A stretch of DNA of 24,709 bases from JBGTLA01 sp041744375 (GTDB lineage: Bacteria; Actinomycetota; Acidimicrobiia; Spongiisociales; ZC4RG35). The DNA is taken from contig JBGTLA010000167.1 in assembly GCA_041744375.1 (NCBI GenBank), positions 1-24,709 on the forward strand, read 5' to 3'. Numbering within the stretch: the stretch's first letter is position 1; each line of letters starts with the position of its first letter. Under the pieces are notes generated by a model that made no database searches, was not told where the DNA came from, and saw only the letters and a list, made by a program, of their open reading frames with translations. A program made the translations under genes and the position numbers. This document shows positions 15,071 to 22,034 of this stretch, in pieces.

Positions 15071-15197
15071 TGGCCTGCAGCTGCCGCTCAATTCCCCTTG
15101 CTCGGCCTCCTGGCAGGGAAGGTACTGATGGTGCTGGCGATCAAAGCACCCGGCTAAATAGCAAGCTCAGAGAAGGAGCATCGGGGATGATGCGACG

Positions 15198-16112
15198 GTG
15201 GATAGGACTGAGATCACTCCGGATCTGGTGACGTGCCTGCTCAAAGCCCAGTTCTCCGAATGGGGAGATCTTCCGGTCTCGCCTGTTGAGCTCGAAGGCT
15301 GGGACAACGCTACGTTTCGGCTCGGTGACAACATGCTGGTGCGTTTGCCCAGCGCGGATGCATATGCGGCTCAAGTCGAAAAGGAGCACCGATGGCTGCC
15401 GGTCCTTGCTCACCATCTTCCACTTGCGATCCCTGAGCCGCTTGCCCGGGGTGTTCCCGGATGTGGCTATTCGAGACCTTGGTCGGTCTACAGGTGGTTG
15501 GAAGGTGAGACCGCTGCGATCGAGCGGATCGGGGATCTCACAGAGTTCGCCATCGCTCTCGCGGAGCTCCTCTCTGCCCTCTACTCGATCGACGCTGGCG
15601 GGGGACCGCCAGCGGGACAGCACAGCTTCTTCCGCGGAGGCCCACTCTGGATCTACGACACGGAGACCAGAGCGGCCATTGGTGAGCTGGCGGACGAGAT
15701 CGATACCGAGAAGGCAATACAGATATGGGAGGCGGCGCTCTCAGCGACCTGGCACAGTCCACCGGTGTGGGTTCACGGTGATGTCCAATCCAGCAACCTG
15801 CTGGTGGTCGATGGTCGCCTCAGTGCGGTCATCGATTTCGGATGCTCAGCGGTCGGGGATCCAGCCTGTGACACGGCTATCGCCTGGACTCTCCTTTTCG
15901 AGCCTGCCCGGACAGCATTCCAGGAACACCTCGCCGTCGACGAAGCAACGTTTGTACGTGGGCAAGGCTGGGCTCTTTGGAAGGCGCTGATCACTCATGC
16001 CGATGCTCTGCGTCAACCGTCCCACAACGCGCACCTCGCTGGTCTCCGCTTCGGTTGGCGGCACAGCGCCCGGTCGGTCATCGATGATCTGCTAACCGAG
16101 GTTGAAGGCTAG
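15198..16112 (+). CDS. Aminoglycoside phosphotransferase family protein
   Basis: The 304-residue kinase-like protein has the APH/choline kinase fold. GWDNATFRLGDNMLVRLP is the nucleotide-binding N-lobe, HGDVQSSNLL (193-200) the catalytic loop with Asp195, and VIDFGCSAVGDPACD (211-225) the metal-binding IDFG-type segment. PWSVYRWLEGETA is usual in this subgroup. These proteins phosphorylate hydroxyls of small molecules; only some give aminoglycoside resistance, so a resistance role is not claimed. All key residues look present. The GTG at 15198 is the only usable in-frame start after a TAG at 15159; the GGAG at about 15175 is rather far away, so translation may be weak. It is a lone gene between spacers. 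Confidence 0.88.
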   Translation: MDRTEITPDLVTCLLKAQFSEWGDLPVSPVELEGWDNATFRLGDNMLVRLPSADAYAAQVEKEHRWLPVLAHHLPLAIPEPLARGVPGCGYSRPWSVYRWLEGETAAIERIGDLTEFAIALAELLSALYSIDAGGGPPAGQHSFFRGGPLWIYDTETRAAIGELADEIDTEKAIQIWEAALSATWHSPPVWVHGDVQSSNLLVVDGRLSAVIDFGCSAVGDPACDTAIAWTLLFEPARTAFQEHLAVDEATFVRGQGWALWKALITHADALRQPSHNAHLAGLRFGWRHSARSVIDDLLTEVEG

Positions 16113-16126
16113 AAGCTCATCGGGTC

Positions 16127-16194
16127 GGCCAGGCAACGACGTGGGCCGAGCAGGAGTGCCGATCGGCGTGGTTGATCGATCAGCTCGTTCTCGC
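16127..16194 (+). repeat. Element B, related to element A at 13986
   Basis: It opens with GGCCAGGCAACGACGTGGG and closes with GTTCTCGC, with GATCAG before the end. TCGGCC/GGCCGA (16125-16130, 16144-16149) pair around a loop containing GGCAACGACG. Palindromes GCCGATCGGC and TGATCGATCA lie inside. It runs directly into border repeat V. Confidence 0.5.
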
Positions 16195-16216
16195 TCGGGA
16201 TTGGGTGATCTGGGCG
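16183..16216 (+). repeat. Gene-border repeat V upstream of the methyltransferase
   Basis: CTCGTTCTCGCTCGGGATTG followed by GGTGATCTGGG. From GTT onward it matches the segment at 17698 in 25 of 28 columns. Its end lies about 26 bases before ATG 16241; the partner at 17695-17727 ends 27 bases before its own gene. Confidence 0.7.
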
Positions 16217-16226
16217 CCTCGGTGGA

Positions 16227-16232
16227 TAGCCT
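16227..16232 (+). promoter_or_regulatory. TANNNT box before the methyltransferase
   Basis: TAGCCT ends 8 bases before ATG 16241. There is no ribosome binding site, so a leaderless mRNA is likely. Confidence 0.45.
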
Positions 16233-16240
16233 CGACGTGA

Positions 16241-17104
16241 ATGGGTGAACACCTCCCCGACGAGATTCAACACCACTACGAGCGTGAGGTTTGCGAGGAC
16301 CACCGCCTTCGAGAGGGCTTGGGTCGACTCGAGTTCCTTCGAACCCAGGAGGTGGTTCGCCGCCACCTGCCAGCGCCCGGGATGCGGATCCTTGATGTGG
16401 GCGGGGGGACGGGTGTCCATTCCGAGTGGCTGCTGGCGGATGGCCATCGGGTGCATCTCATAGACCCTGTGGTCTCCCATGTGATGCAAGCCTCAGAGAA
16501 GTTGGCTGACAGCCCCGGGTTCTCGGCCGAGGTGGGTGATGCCCGAGCGTTGACAGTCGTCGACTCGAGCTTCGACGTGGTGTTGTTGTTCGGTCCTCTC
16601 TATCACCTGACCGACCGGGTCGACCGCCTGGATGCGTGGCGAGAAGCTCGCAGGGTGATCGAGCGAGTCGGTCTGGTGTTTGGAATGGGGATTACCCGGT
16701 ACGCCTCCCTACTTGACGGTCTTGCTCAAGGGACCCTGTTCGATGACCGCTTTCGAGAAATCGTCGAACGCGACCTGGCTACCGGCCAGCATCGGAATCC
16801 CACCCGAGAGCCAGGATGGTTCACCACCGCCTACTTCCACCATCCCGGCGACCTGGCCCAAGAAGCGGAAGAGGCTGGACTGTTTGTCCGAGAGTTGGTA
16901 GGCGTCGAAGGTCTTGCCGGATGGCTTCATACCCTCGGAAAGCGGTGGGACAATCCCAGCGACCGCGAAACAATCCTCTTCTCCGCTAGAGCTGTCGAAT
17001 CCGAACCCTCCCTAATGGGTCTCAGCCCACACGTGATCGCGGTCACCGGACCCTCCACCCACCAAGAGGCGGCATCCAGCGATAGGCCGGGCCGTCGTGT
17101 TTGA
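16241..17104 (+). CDS. Class I SAM-dependent methyltransferase
   Basis: The 287-residue protein has the Rossmann methyltransferase core. MRILDVGGGTGVHSEWLL (motif I, residues 48-65) binds S-adenosylmethionine, VHLIDPV is motif II, and FDVVLLFGPLYHLTDRVD is the motif IV region. The C-terminal part with GWFTTAYFHHPGDLAQEAEEAG is like small-molecule methyltransferases of the UbiE/Methyltransf_11-25 type. Many actinobacterial relatives are single accessory genes. The substrate is not evident. ATG 16241 is supported by the TAGCCT box 8 bases upstream. The upstream DNA shares a 28-base repeat with that of the small gene at 17755, so the two may share control or origin. Confidence 0.88.
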   Translation: MGEHLPDEIQHHYEREVCEDHRLREGLGRLEFLRTQEVVRRHLPAPGMRILDVGGGTGVHSEWLLADGHRVHLIDPVVSHVMQASEKLADSPGFSAEVGDARALTVVDSSFDVVLLFGPLYHLTDRVDRLDAWREARRVIERVGLVFGMGITRYASLLDGLAQGTLFDDRFREIVERDLATGQHRNPTREPGWFTTAYFHHPGDLAQEAEEAGLFVRELVGVEGLAGWLHTLGKRWDNPSDRETILFSARAVESEPSLMGLSPHVIAVTGPSTHQEAASSDRPGRRV

Positions 17105-17262
17105 GAGCGATGGTCGGATCCCTCTTCCGCGCGGACTTGGCTATTGGAAGTTGCCGCCCGTGCTATCGATCCTCCAGACGACCCCCCACACCATCGAAGG
17201 GGCCGTGACAAAACATGTTTCGAGTCGCCTCACGCTCGTGGGCTCTCTAGGTCTCCAAGCAG

Positions 17263-17574
17263 TTGCGAGCTAGGTCGCGAAAACGCGCGACGGCCGAGGA
17301 GCACCAGCGAAATATTCAACGCCTCGCCGCGAATCTGATGTACAGGGAACAAGGAGAAGTGCTCAGCGAGGCGCGGCTTCTCCTAGACCTAGCCAAGGAA
17401 GCTGCGGAGGGCGACAGTGAGGCCAAGCCGATGGTTTTCCAGTTTCCCGACGAGCACAGCATGTCGAATCTCTTCCAAATGACGATCTCAGTGATAGATC
17501 CTCAGCATCTGGTGTGGTACCAGTCGGTAAGGGAGGGCAACATGGTCATACGAGCTCTGCTTCCTACGGCGTAG
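17263..17574 (+). CDS. Small hypothetical protein
   Basis: A frame of 103 codons from TTG 17263 (an in-frame TAG at 17248 blocks anything longer) or 78 codons from ATG 17338. The composition is protein-like: a helical, charged N-terminal part (REQGEVLSEARLLLDLAKEA) and a C-terminal part with FQMTISVIDPQHLVWYQSV. I do not recognise a family. No clear ribosome binding site or TANNNT box is seen at either start, so it may be a remnant or part of a longer damaged gene. Confidence 0.4.
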   Translation: MRARSRKRATAEEHQRNIQRLAANLMYREQGEVLSEARLLLDLAKEAAEGDSEAKPMVFQFPDEHSMSNLFQMTISVIDPQHLVWYQSVREGNMVIRALLPTA

Positions 17575-17694
17575 GAAATCCCTGTTTCTCGACTGGGCGA
17601 GCATACGGCCAGTCCCGGGCCAGGTCGTGGTCCAACTGCGAGAGGAAGCTCCGGCCCGCGCGCATAGGTGCCGCTCTGCTCGGGTTTCAGAAAC

Positions 17695-17727
17695 GTGCGT
17701 TGTCGCTCGGGATCAGGGTGATCTGGG
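17695..17727 (+). repeat. Gene-border repeat W upstream of a small gene
   Basis: GTGCGTTGTCGCTCGGGATC followed by AGGGTGATCTGGG. It links the two sub-groups: its start matches X and Y (GTGCGTTRTC) and its end matches V. GATC occurs on both sides of AGGGT. It ends 27 bases before ATG 17755. Confidence 0.7.
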
Positions 17728-17742
17728 TGGACCCGCGTCGCG

Positions 17743-17748
17743 TAACTT
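17743..17748 (+). promoter_or_regulatory. TANNNT box before the small gene at 17755
   Basis: TAACTT ends exactly 6 bases before ATG 17755, the spacing seen for selD, the ferredoxin gene and the ArsR gene. Confidence 0.45.
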
Positions 17749-17754
17749 GGTGCA

Positions 17755-17907
17755 ATGAACGGCCTGAATCGCCAGCTGCTCGGTTTAGGCCTGATTGTGA
17801 ATGGCTCCGCGATGCTGATTTCTCCTATTCGCCGCCACCGCGCCGTATGGCACGTAACTGTCGGTGACAAGCCCGCCAAAAGCCGGGTCCTACGCGGGGG
17901 CGAGTAG
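17755..17907 (+). CDS. Small hypothetical protein, 50 residues, possible membrane segment
   Basis: The frame ATG 17755 to TAG 17905-17907 encodes MNGLNRQLLGLGLIVNGSAM and a basic C-terminal half (RRHRAVWHVTVGDKPAKSR). Residues 8-25 are hydrophobic, so it may sit at a membrane, with the basic tail inside. Support comes from the TAACTT box 6 bases upstream, the upstream border repeat W shared with the methyltransferase gene, and a compact hairpin 48 bases downstream that could end the transcript. I know no family. It converges on the large regulator gene. Confidence 0.5.
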   Translation: MNGLNRQLLGLGLIVNGSAMLISPIRRHRAVWHVTVGDKPAKSRVLRGGE

Positions 17908-17954
17908 GTCCCGTCAGCCAGCGTGATGCTCAGCGCCCTACGTGTCACATCAGG

Positions 17955-17976
17955 ACTGGGAAATGTCCCAGTTTCT
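17955..17976 (+). terminator. Possible intrinsic terminator after the small gene
   Basis: ACTGGGA (17955-17961), loop AATG, TCCCAGT (17966-17972) make a perfect 7-bp stem, followed by TTC. The T-tract is short, so strength is uncertain. On the minus strand no T-run follows, so it suits the plus-strand gene. Confidence 0.4.
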
Positions 17977-18042
17977 GGTATGGCCGAGTCTCGTTCGGGA
18001 GTCAATAGCCCGTCCGCACCCCTCCCAACAGGATGTGCCGAA

Positions 18043-21000
18043 CTAAGGAGCGAGGAGATCCTGCACGTATCGCACCTCATCGACGCCGTGCAGCACCAGC
18101 GGGAATGACGCAGTCCGGATGTCTTCTTTGGCAGCTTCTAGCTTGGGCACGATGTCATCGACAAACCCGCCCGTGGTCACGTAGTCGATTCCGCCACTCT
18201 CGATGGAGATCGACACCTCACCAACCTCGCCCTTAGTGAGGTAGTTGTCCACTCCTTCGAACACCACCACGTCCATTCGCTTCACTATCGAGGTGAGGGT
18301 GCGTGCCTGCCAGCCCGCCAGCGGAATCTGACTTGCCCATGGCCCGGCCTTCCACGCCTCGAACTTGGCGTGCTCGTCCTCGTCGACACCGATAGCCCAC
18401 AACGACCGGCCCGTACGCACCGACTCGGAATGGATCGCATCGAACACACCTACACCGGACCATCCAGCGGCATGAAACACAACGTCGACTCCCTCATCGA
18501 TGAGCCCCCGAGCGCCCAGCCCCCCCAGGGTCTCGCTGAGGAACCCGTCCCCGAAGCGGCTCAGATATACGTGACTGACCCTGATGGTGGGGTCGACATA
18601 GGACACTCCCAGCTCGAACCCCTCTTGGAAGGGATGCATGAACGGGGCGTCCATTCCAACCACTATTCCGACATGGCAAGCCGCGGTCTTGTGAGCGGCG
18701 GCCACACCTGCGAGAAAGCCCAACTCCTCGTGACGGGAGATGATGCAGGTCTCGTTCGGCCTGACCACTTCCACGATCAGGTCCTGGCAATCCAACCACA
18801 GGAAGAAGGTGTCGGGATGATTCTCGATCAGCCGGTGAACCGCAGGCTCCGCTCCAAGCGCAGCGGTCAGCACCACCAAGGGCGTTCCTTTTGAAAGACG
18901 ATCTTCAACGTTGGCCAGGTTCATGACCCGACCGCCGTCGTCGATGAAGTGCTCCGCCATTACTCCATGCTTCTTCACGGCCTGGTTCAGGCCTGTGCTT
19001 ATCAGCCTTCCGAAGCTGTAATCCTCCGAAGCCGACCACAGGATCACATCTGCTGGCGGCTGGGGGCGGTCCCGAAGCGCGACCGAGGCGTCGAGGAACT
19101 CCGCTTCTCTCTTGGTGAGGCGAAGGGTGGTTTCGGCACGCCAGTCCTCGAATCTCTTCAGCCGCTCGCCGCGGAGCAGATAGTCCTCGGATCGGTCAGC
19201 TGTCACCCACTCTTCGGTGGCGGCATCCAAGGCGTAGAGTCGGTCAAGGTCCTCGGTGTGCTTCTCGATCCAGGAGACCAGCTGCGGCCACTCCGTGATC
19301 AGATACTCATGGGCAATCTCGACGACCGCCGCTCCCGAAGCCTCGCGGTCGAAAGTGAGGAGCCGCCGAGACCCGAAGGCATCGAGGACCGCCTGCAGCG
19401 CCACCGGATCGATGTCCAAGTCGAGGAGGTCCCGCAGGGGAACTGGGCGGGCGGTGCTGGTAGACCGACCCTTGCGGATCATGCGGACCATGAGCTGTTC
19501 CACCAAATCGCGACCCTCGGCGTCTAGCTCCTCGAGCAGCTCATCAGCCCGGGAGGTGAGAGCGCCCTGGAGCCCCCCCAGTTCCTGATAGTGGGCCAAG
19601 GTCAGCCCGTTGGAGGTCCGTTCGAAGAGCTCAAAGAGGGCGAACTGCAAGAGCGGCAGCGCCCCCGGCTCACCACCCATGTCAGCCACCAGCTGAGCCA
19701 GCAGGGCGGGCTCCACCTCGAATCCCGTCCCCCGAGCCGGCTCCACCACGGCGCGCTCGATCTCTGGGGCAGTCATCGGCTTGACGCTTACCACCGAGTC
19801 TGAGAAGACCCTTGCCAGGGAGGGGATGGAAAGGGGTCGGTCGTAGTAATCGGCTCGCAGCGTGGCCAACACGCGCAGGGCAGCGCCCCGATCCTCGACG
19901 GCGGTGGCCACCAGCTCGGAGAAACGGGCGGTCGTCTCCGGGTCTGCCAGGGTGAACAGTTCCTCGAACTGGTCGATGACCAGGACCGCCGGCCGGCTGA
20001 TCGTCAAAGTCAGCGCTCTCGGATCGGTTTCGAAACGGTGCTGAAGGGTGGCCTGTGCTCCGAACCCGGCGCGGCCCAAGCCAACGGCCAGCTCTCGGAC
20101 CGGTCTCGGGCCCGGGGTGAACACGACCACGGTCTCACCTCGCGCCCGCAGCACTGGGACGATCCCTGCCTGCACCGCGCTCGACTTGCCCGACCCGGAA
20201 GGACCGACAATGGACACGAACCCCGAGCCACCGTCTAGCTTCTCGAGCACTTCGGCCACCAGGGTTTCCCGTCCGAAATAGACCTCGGCGTCGTCCTCGA
20301 AGAAAGGCCGCAGACCTCGATACGGATTGTGGACGGCCCGGGCGGGAGCCAGGAGATTCAGTGTCGGGTCTTGTAGCAACACTCGCTCTTCCAAATCCCG
20401 GAGATGATTCGAAGGCTCCAGTCCGAAATTCTCGCCCAGGAGCTTCTGGTAGTCCCCGTAGTGGCGGAGGGCTTCGGCTTGACGACCGGAGCGGTAGAGG
20501 GAGAGCATCATCACCCGGCGTGGCTCTTCGCGCAGCGGGTCTAGTTCGATCGCCTGTCGGGCCCGGTCACGAGCCTCCTCGAGGCTCCCTTGATCGAGAT
20601 GAACGCCGGCTAGGGTCTCGAGAGCGTCCGATCTGAGTTCTTCCAGGGAACGGATGTATCCCAGGGCGAAATCGTCGTAGGCGAACTCGGCGAGCGGAGC
20701 TGCCGTCCAGGCTGCCACGGCCGTCTCCAGGGTGGATCCCCCTCCGGCTATGTCACCGGCTCGCACAGCCGCCAGTCCCTCCCTGACCAGCCGCTCGAAT
20801 CGCAGGGCATCGACCGCGTCGGGAGACACCTTGAGCAGATACCCCGGTGGCCGAGTCTCGATGAGACCGGTTTGCGAGCCGTCGGAGAGGACCTTGCGAA
20901 GGTTGGAGATGTAGATCTGGACCGAGTGCTCCGCGGTCCGGGGCGGGCTCCCCCAGATCAAGTCGATGATGCGGTCGGTGGAAACGATCTCGTTGGCGTG

Positions 21001-21126
21001 GAGGAGGAGGACGGCAAGGACGGCCCGCTGTTTGGGCGGGCCCAGGTCGACCGACTCCGCCTCGGAGTCCACACCCAGAGGCCCGAAGAGCTGGAACCTC
21101 ACAGAGTCTGTGTTCATCCTTGCCAT
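18043..21126 (-). CDS. SARP/BTAD - STAND NTPase - BMP (PnrA-like) ligand-binding fusion regulator
   Basis: The 1027-residue protein has three parts. Residues about 8-100 are an OmpR-type winged helix (GPPKQRAVLAVLLLHANEIV, SVQIYISNLRKVL, IETRPPGYLLKV) and about 105-250 a BTAD helical-repeat domain, together the SARP/AfsR activator pattern. Residues about 267-690 are a STAND-like NTPase: NPYRGLRPFFEDDAEVYFGRE lead-in, Walker A GPSGSGKSS (308-316), Walker B VLVIDQFEELF (381-391), then a helical arm. Residues about 693-1015 match the BMP/PnrA family of nucleoside-binding lipoproteins: HVGIVVGMDAPF, FQEGFELGV, VDVVFHAAGWSGVGVFDAI, LWAIGVDEDEH, TSIVKRMDVVVFE. There is no signal peptide or membrane segment, so that domain should be cytoplasmic. 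Probable job: a transcription activator switched by a small ligand through NTP hydrolysis. ATG 21126 or 21117 are both possible starts. It is the last gene of a probable three-gene unit. Confidence 0.9.
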   Translation of the reverse strand: MARMNTDSVRFQLFGPLGVDSEAESVDLGPPKQRAVLAVLLLHANEIVSTDRIIDLIWGSPPRTAEHSVQIYISNLRKVLSDGSQTGLIETRPPGYLLKVSPDAVDALRFERLVREGLAAVRAGDIAGGGSTLETAVAAWTAAPLAEFAYDDFALGYIRSLEELRSDALETLAGVHLDQGSLEEARDRARQAIELDPLREEPRRVMMLSLYRSGRQAEALRHYGDYQKLLGENFGLEPSNHLRDLEERVLLQDPTLNLLAPARAVHNPYRGLRPFFEDDAEVYFGRETLVAEVLEKLDGGSGFVSIVGPSGSGKSSAVQAGIVPVLRARGETVVVFTPGPRPVRELAVGLGRAGFGAQATLQHRFETDPRALTLTISRPAVLVIDQFEELFTLADPETTARFSELVATAVEDRGAALRVLATLRADYYDRPLSIPSLARVFSDSVVSVKPMTAPEIERAVVEPARGTGFEVEPALLAQLVADMGGEPGALPLLQFALFELFERTSNGLTLAHYQELGGLQGALTSRADELLEELDAEGRDLVEQLMVRMIRKGRSTSTARPVPLRDLLDLDIDPVALQAVLDAFGSRRLLTFDREASGAAVVEIAHEYLITEWPQLVSWIEKHTEDLDRLYALDAATEEWVTADRSEDYLLRGERLKRFEDWRAETTLRLTKREAEFLDASVALRDRPQPPADVILWSASEDYSFGRLISTGLNQAVKKHGVMAEHFIDDGGRVMNLANVEDRLSKGTPLVVLTAALGAEPAVHRLIENHPDTFFLWLDCQDLIVEVVRPNETCIISRHEELGFLAGVAAAHKTAACHVGIVVGMDAPFMHPFQEGFELGVSYVDPTIRVSHVYLSRFGDGFLSETLGGLGARGLIDEGVDVVFHAAGWSGVGVFDAIHSESVRTGRSLWAIGVDEDEHAKFEAWKAGPWASQIPLAGWQARTLTSIVKRMDVVVFEGVDNYLTKGEVGEVSISIESGGIDYVTTGGFVDDIVPKLEAAKEDIRTASFPLVLHGVDEVRYVQDLLAP

Positions 21127-21162
21127 CCAAACTGTAGGCGCGACGGTGGCTGCCGGTGTCAG

Positions 21163-21399
21163 CTACGAGTCGGCTTCTCCATCCCACCCTCGATTGAAGG
21201 TGACCATGTCCTGGCCCTGCTGCTCGCTGATCCAGCCGAGTCGCGCTTGGTGCTGACGGAGTGGAGCTCCGCCATGCCCCGGGCGCGCTGCACGTTGGTC
21301 TCGGCAAGCTGCGCCTACTTGGCTCTCTAAGTCTTCAGCGAGGTGCTGCGCTCTGATCTCAGCGATCTGGGCCAGGCTCAGCTTGTCGGTCCCTATCAA
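21163..21399 (-). CDS. Small coupled ORF of unknown function
   Basis: A 78-codon frame starts at TTG 21399 in a TTGA overlap with the stop of the upstream 56-residue gene and ends 36 bases before the regulator gene. The first 25 residues (DKLSLAQIAEIRAQHLAEDL) could be a helix; the rest is Gly, Arg and Gln rich and not family-like. Position and coupling favour a real gene in the operon; the unusual start codon and composition argue against. Confidence 0.35.
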   Translation of the reverse strand: MIGTDKLSLAQIAEIRAQHLAEDLESQVGAACRDQRAARPGHGGAPLRQHQARLGWISEQQGQDMVTFNRGWDGEADS

Positions 21400-21566
21400 T
21401 CACACCCGCTCGCTCCGATCACCACACCAACGCCGATCCCCATCGCGGCGACACCAACCAATAGGTAGGCCCGCAAACCGCTCCCCCTGATGACCACGGG
21501 CCTTTCTGCGACCTCGGCCCTGTCAGTGTCGAAGCCGCCGGCTGCCTTCACCTCCAAATCACCCAT
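21396..21566 (-). CDS. Small single-pass membrane protein (56 residues)
   Basis: From ATG 21566 the product is a short acidic N-terminal part (MGDLEVKAAGGFDTDRAEVA), a turn with Arg and Gly, then one membrane helix, LRAYLLVGVAAMGIGVGVVI, and a short tail ending CD. The start is fixed by AAAGGAG 4 bases upstream, one of the best ribosome binding sites here; the frame extends upstream to 21629 without such a site. It probably begins the operon that ends with the SARP-STAND-BMP regulator. No family recognised. It might tether or signal to the regulator, but that rests only on position. Confidence 0.6.
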   Translation of the reverse strand: MGDLEVKAAGGFDTDRAEVAERPVVIRGSGLRAYLLVGVAAMGIGVGVVIGASGCD

Positions 21567-21977
21567 TCTTCTCCTTTCGGTCCCGGCGACTCCTGTCTCC
21601 TGCCGACGAAGGTGAAGGACGACCCTCAACAGAATCCAAGATCCGCCTCTATTCCCGCTCCATACCCTCGACGCCGTCTTTCTGAGCTGCGAGGCTCAGA
21701 GCCGGCGGCGGCCGGGACTCGTCCTTCCTTCGCCCACGTCGCTTTGGACTCGTTTGTCGTCCACGTCGGCCGGGTGGGCCCCCAGCATGATGGCGCCGTC
21801 GTGTCGGGGGTAGCCGAAGCCCGCAGCGAGCGGGTGTGAGTTTGTTGTTCAATCCCGTCAGTCGAGGACCCCACGTTCCCGACCGGGGTTCCCGTACTGA
21901 TGGGTCGCCTGGCTCATGGCCCGGCGTGCTGGAACTGTCGACACTCCGCTCACTCTCGTGCGAACGAATCTCGAGGT
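21567..21977. other. Gene-free divergent spacer
   Basis: No gene is supported here. Short frames on both strands lack start signals; a minus-strand piece reading YPRHDGAIMLGAHPADVDDK is protein-like and may be a worn gene fragment. The promoter of the minus-strand operon must lie just right of 21577. A hairpin at 21820-21834 is followed by T-rich DNA on the plus strand. Confidence 0.45.
21820..21850 (+). terminator. Weak hairpin with T-rich tail
   Basis: CCCGC, loop AGCGA, GCGGG, then TGTGAGTTTGTTGTT. It looks like an intrinsic terminator on the plus strand, yet no plus-strand gene lies just upstream, so it may serve a lost gene or be chance. Confidence 0.25.
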
Positions 21978-22034
21978 ATGGGTTTGGAAGATCTCTCTCA
22001 TCAGTCCCCGACTCAGCACTCGCCGGGCGCCGCG

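Larger units (their letters stand above)
14595..15197. other. Long spacer with possible gene remnants
   Basis: No intact gene is supported across about 600 bases. A TAGCAT box (14672-14677) lies 6 bases before ATG 14684, but that frame stops at TGA after 9 codons (MSGTLDLPE) and then stays open in the same frame to 14911. A minus-strand frame (14735-14878, 47 codons) reads FAHLGIGGDVATEAGRYRIV, protein-like but unidentified. A plus-strand frame reads VEDPPFHLDVRSVEAF and ends near 14974. Together these look like worn pieces of genes. Border repeat Y is at 15034-15070. AGAAGGAGC at 15171-15179 precedes the phosphotransferase gene. Confidence 0.5.

Noticed and set aside
12880..17728. A classical integron cassette array
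   Set aside because: Repeats have AAC and GTT blocks in places but not consistent R''/R' pairs with matching arms, gene orientation is mixed at the thioesterase, and no integrase is in view. Kept only as a hypothesis.
18043..21126. Two separate genes (regulator plus BMP lipoprotein) joined by error
   Set aside because: The frame is continuous, the BMP part lacks any signal peptide or lipobox, and the linker around residues 640-692 reads as normal coding sequence.
21835..21900. tRNA-like segment (GTTCAATCCC)
   Set aside because: The T-loop-like bases have no pairing T-stem, acceptor stem or anticodon arm around them.
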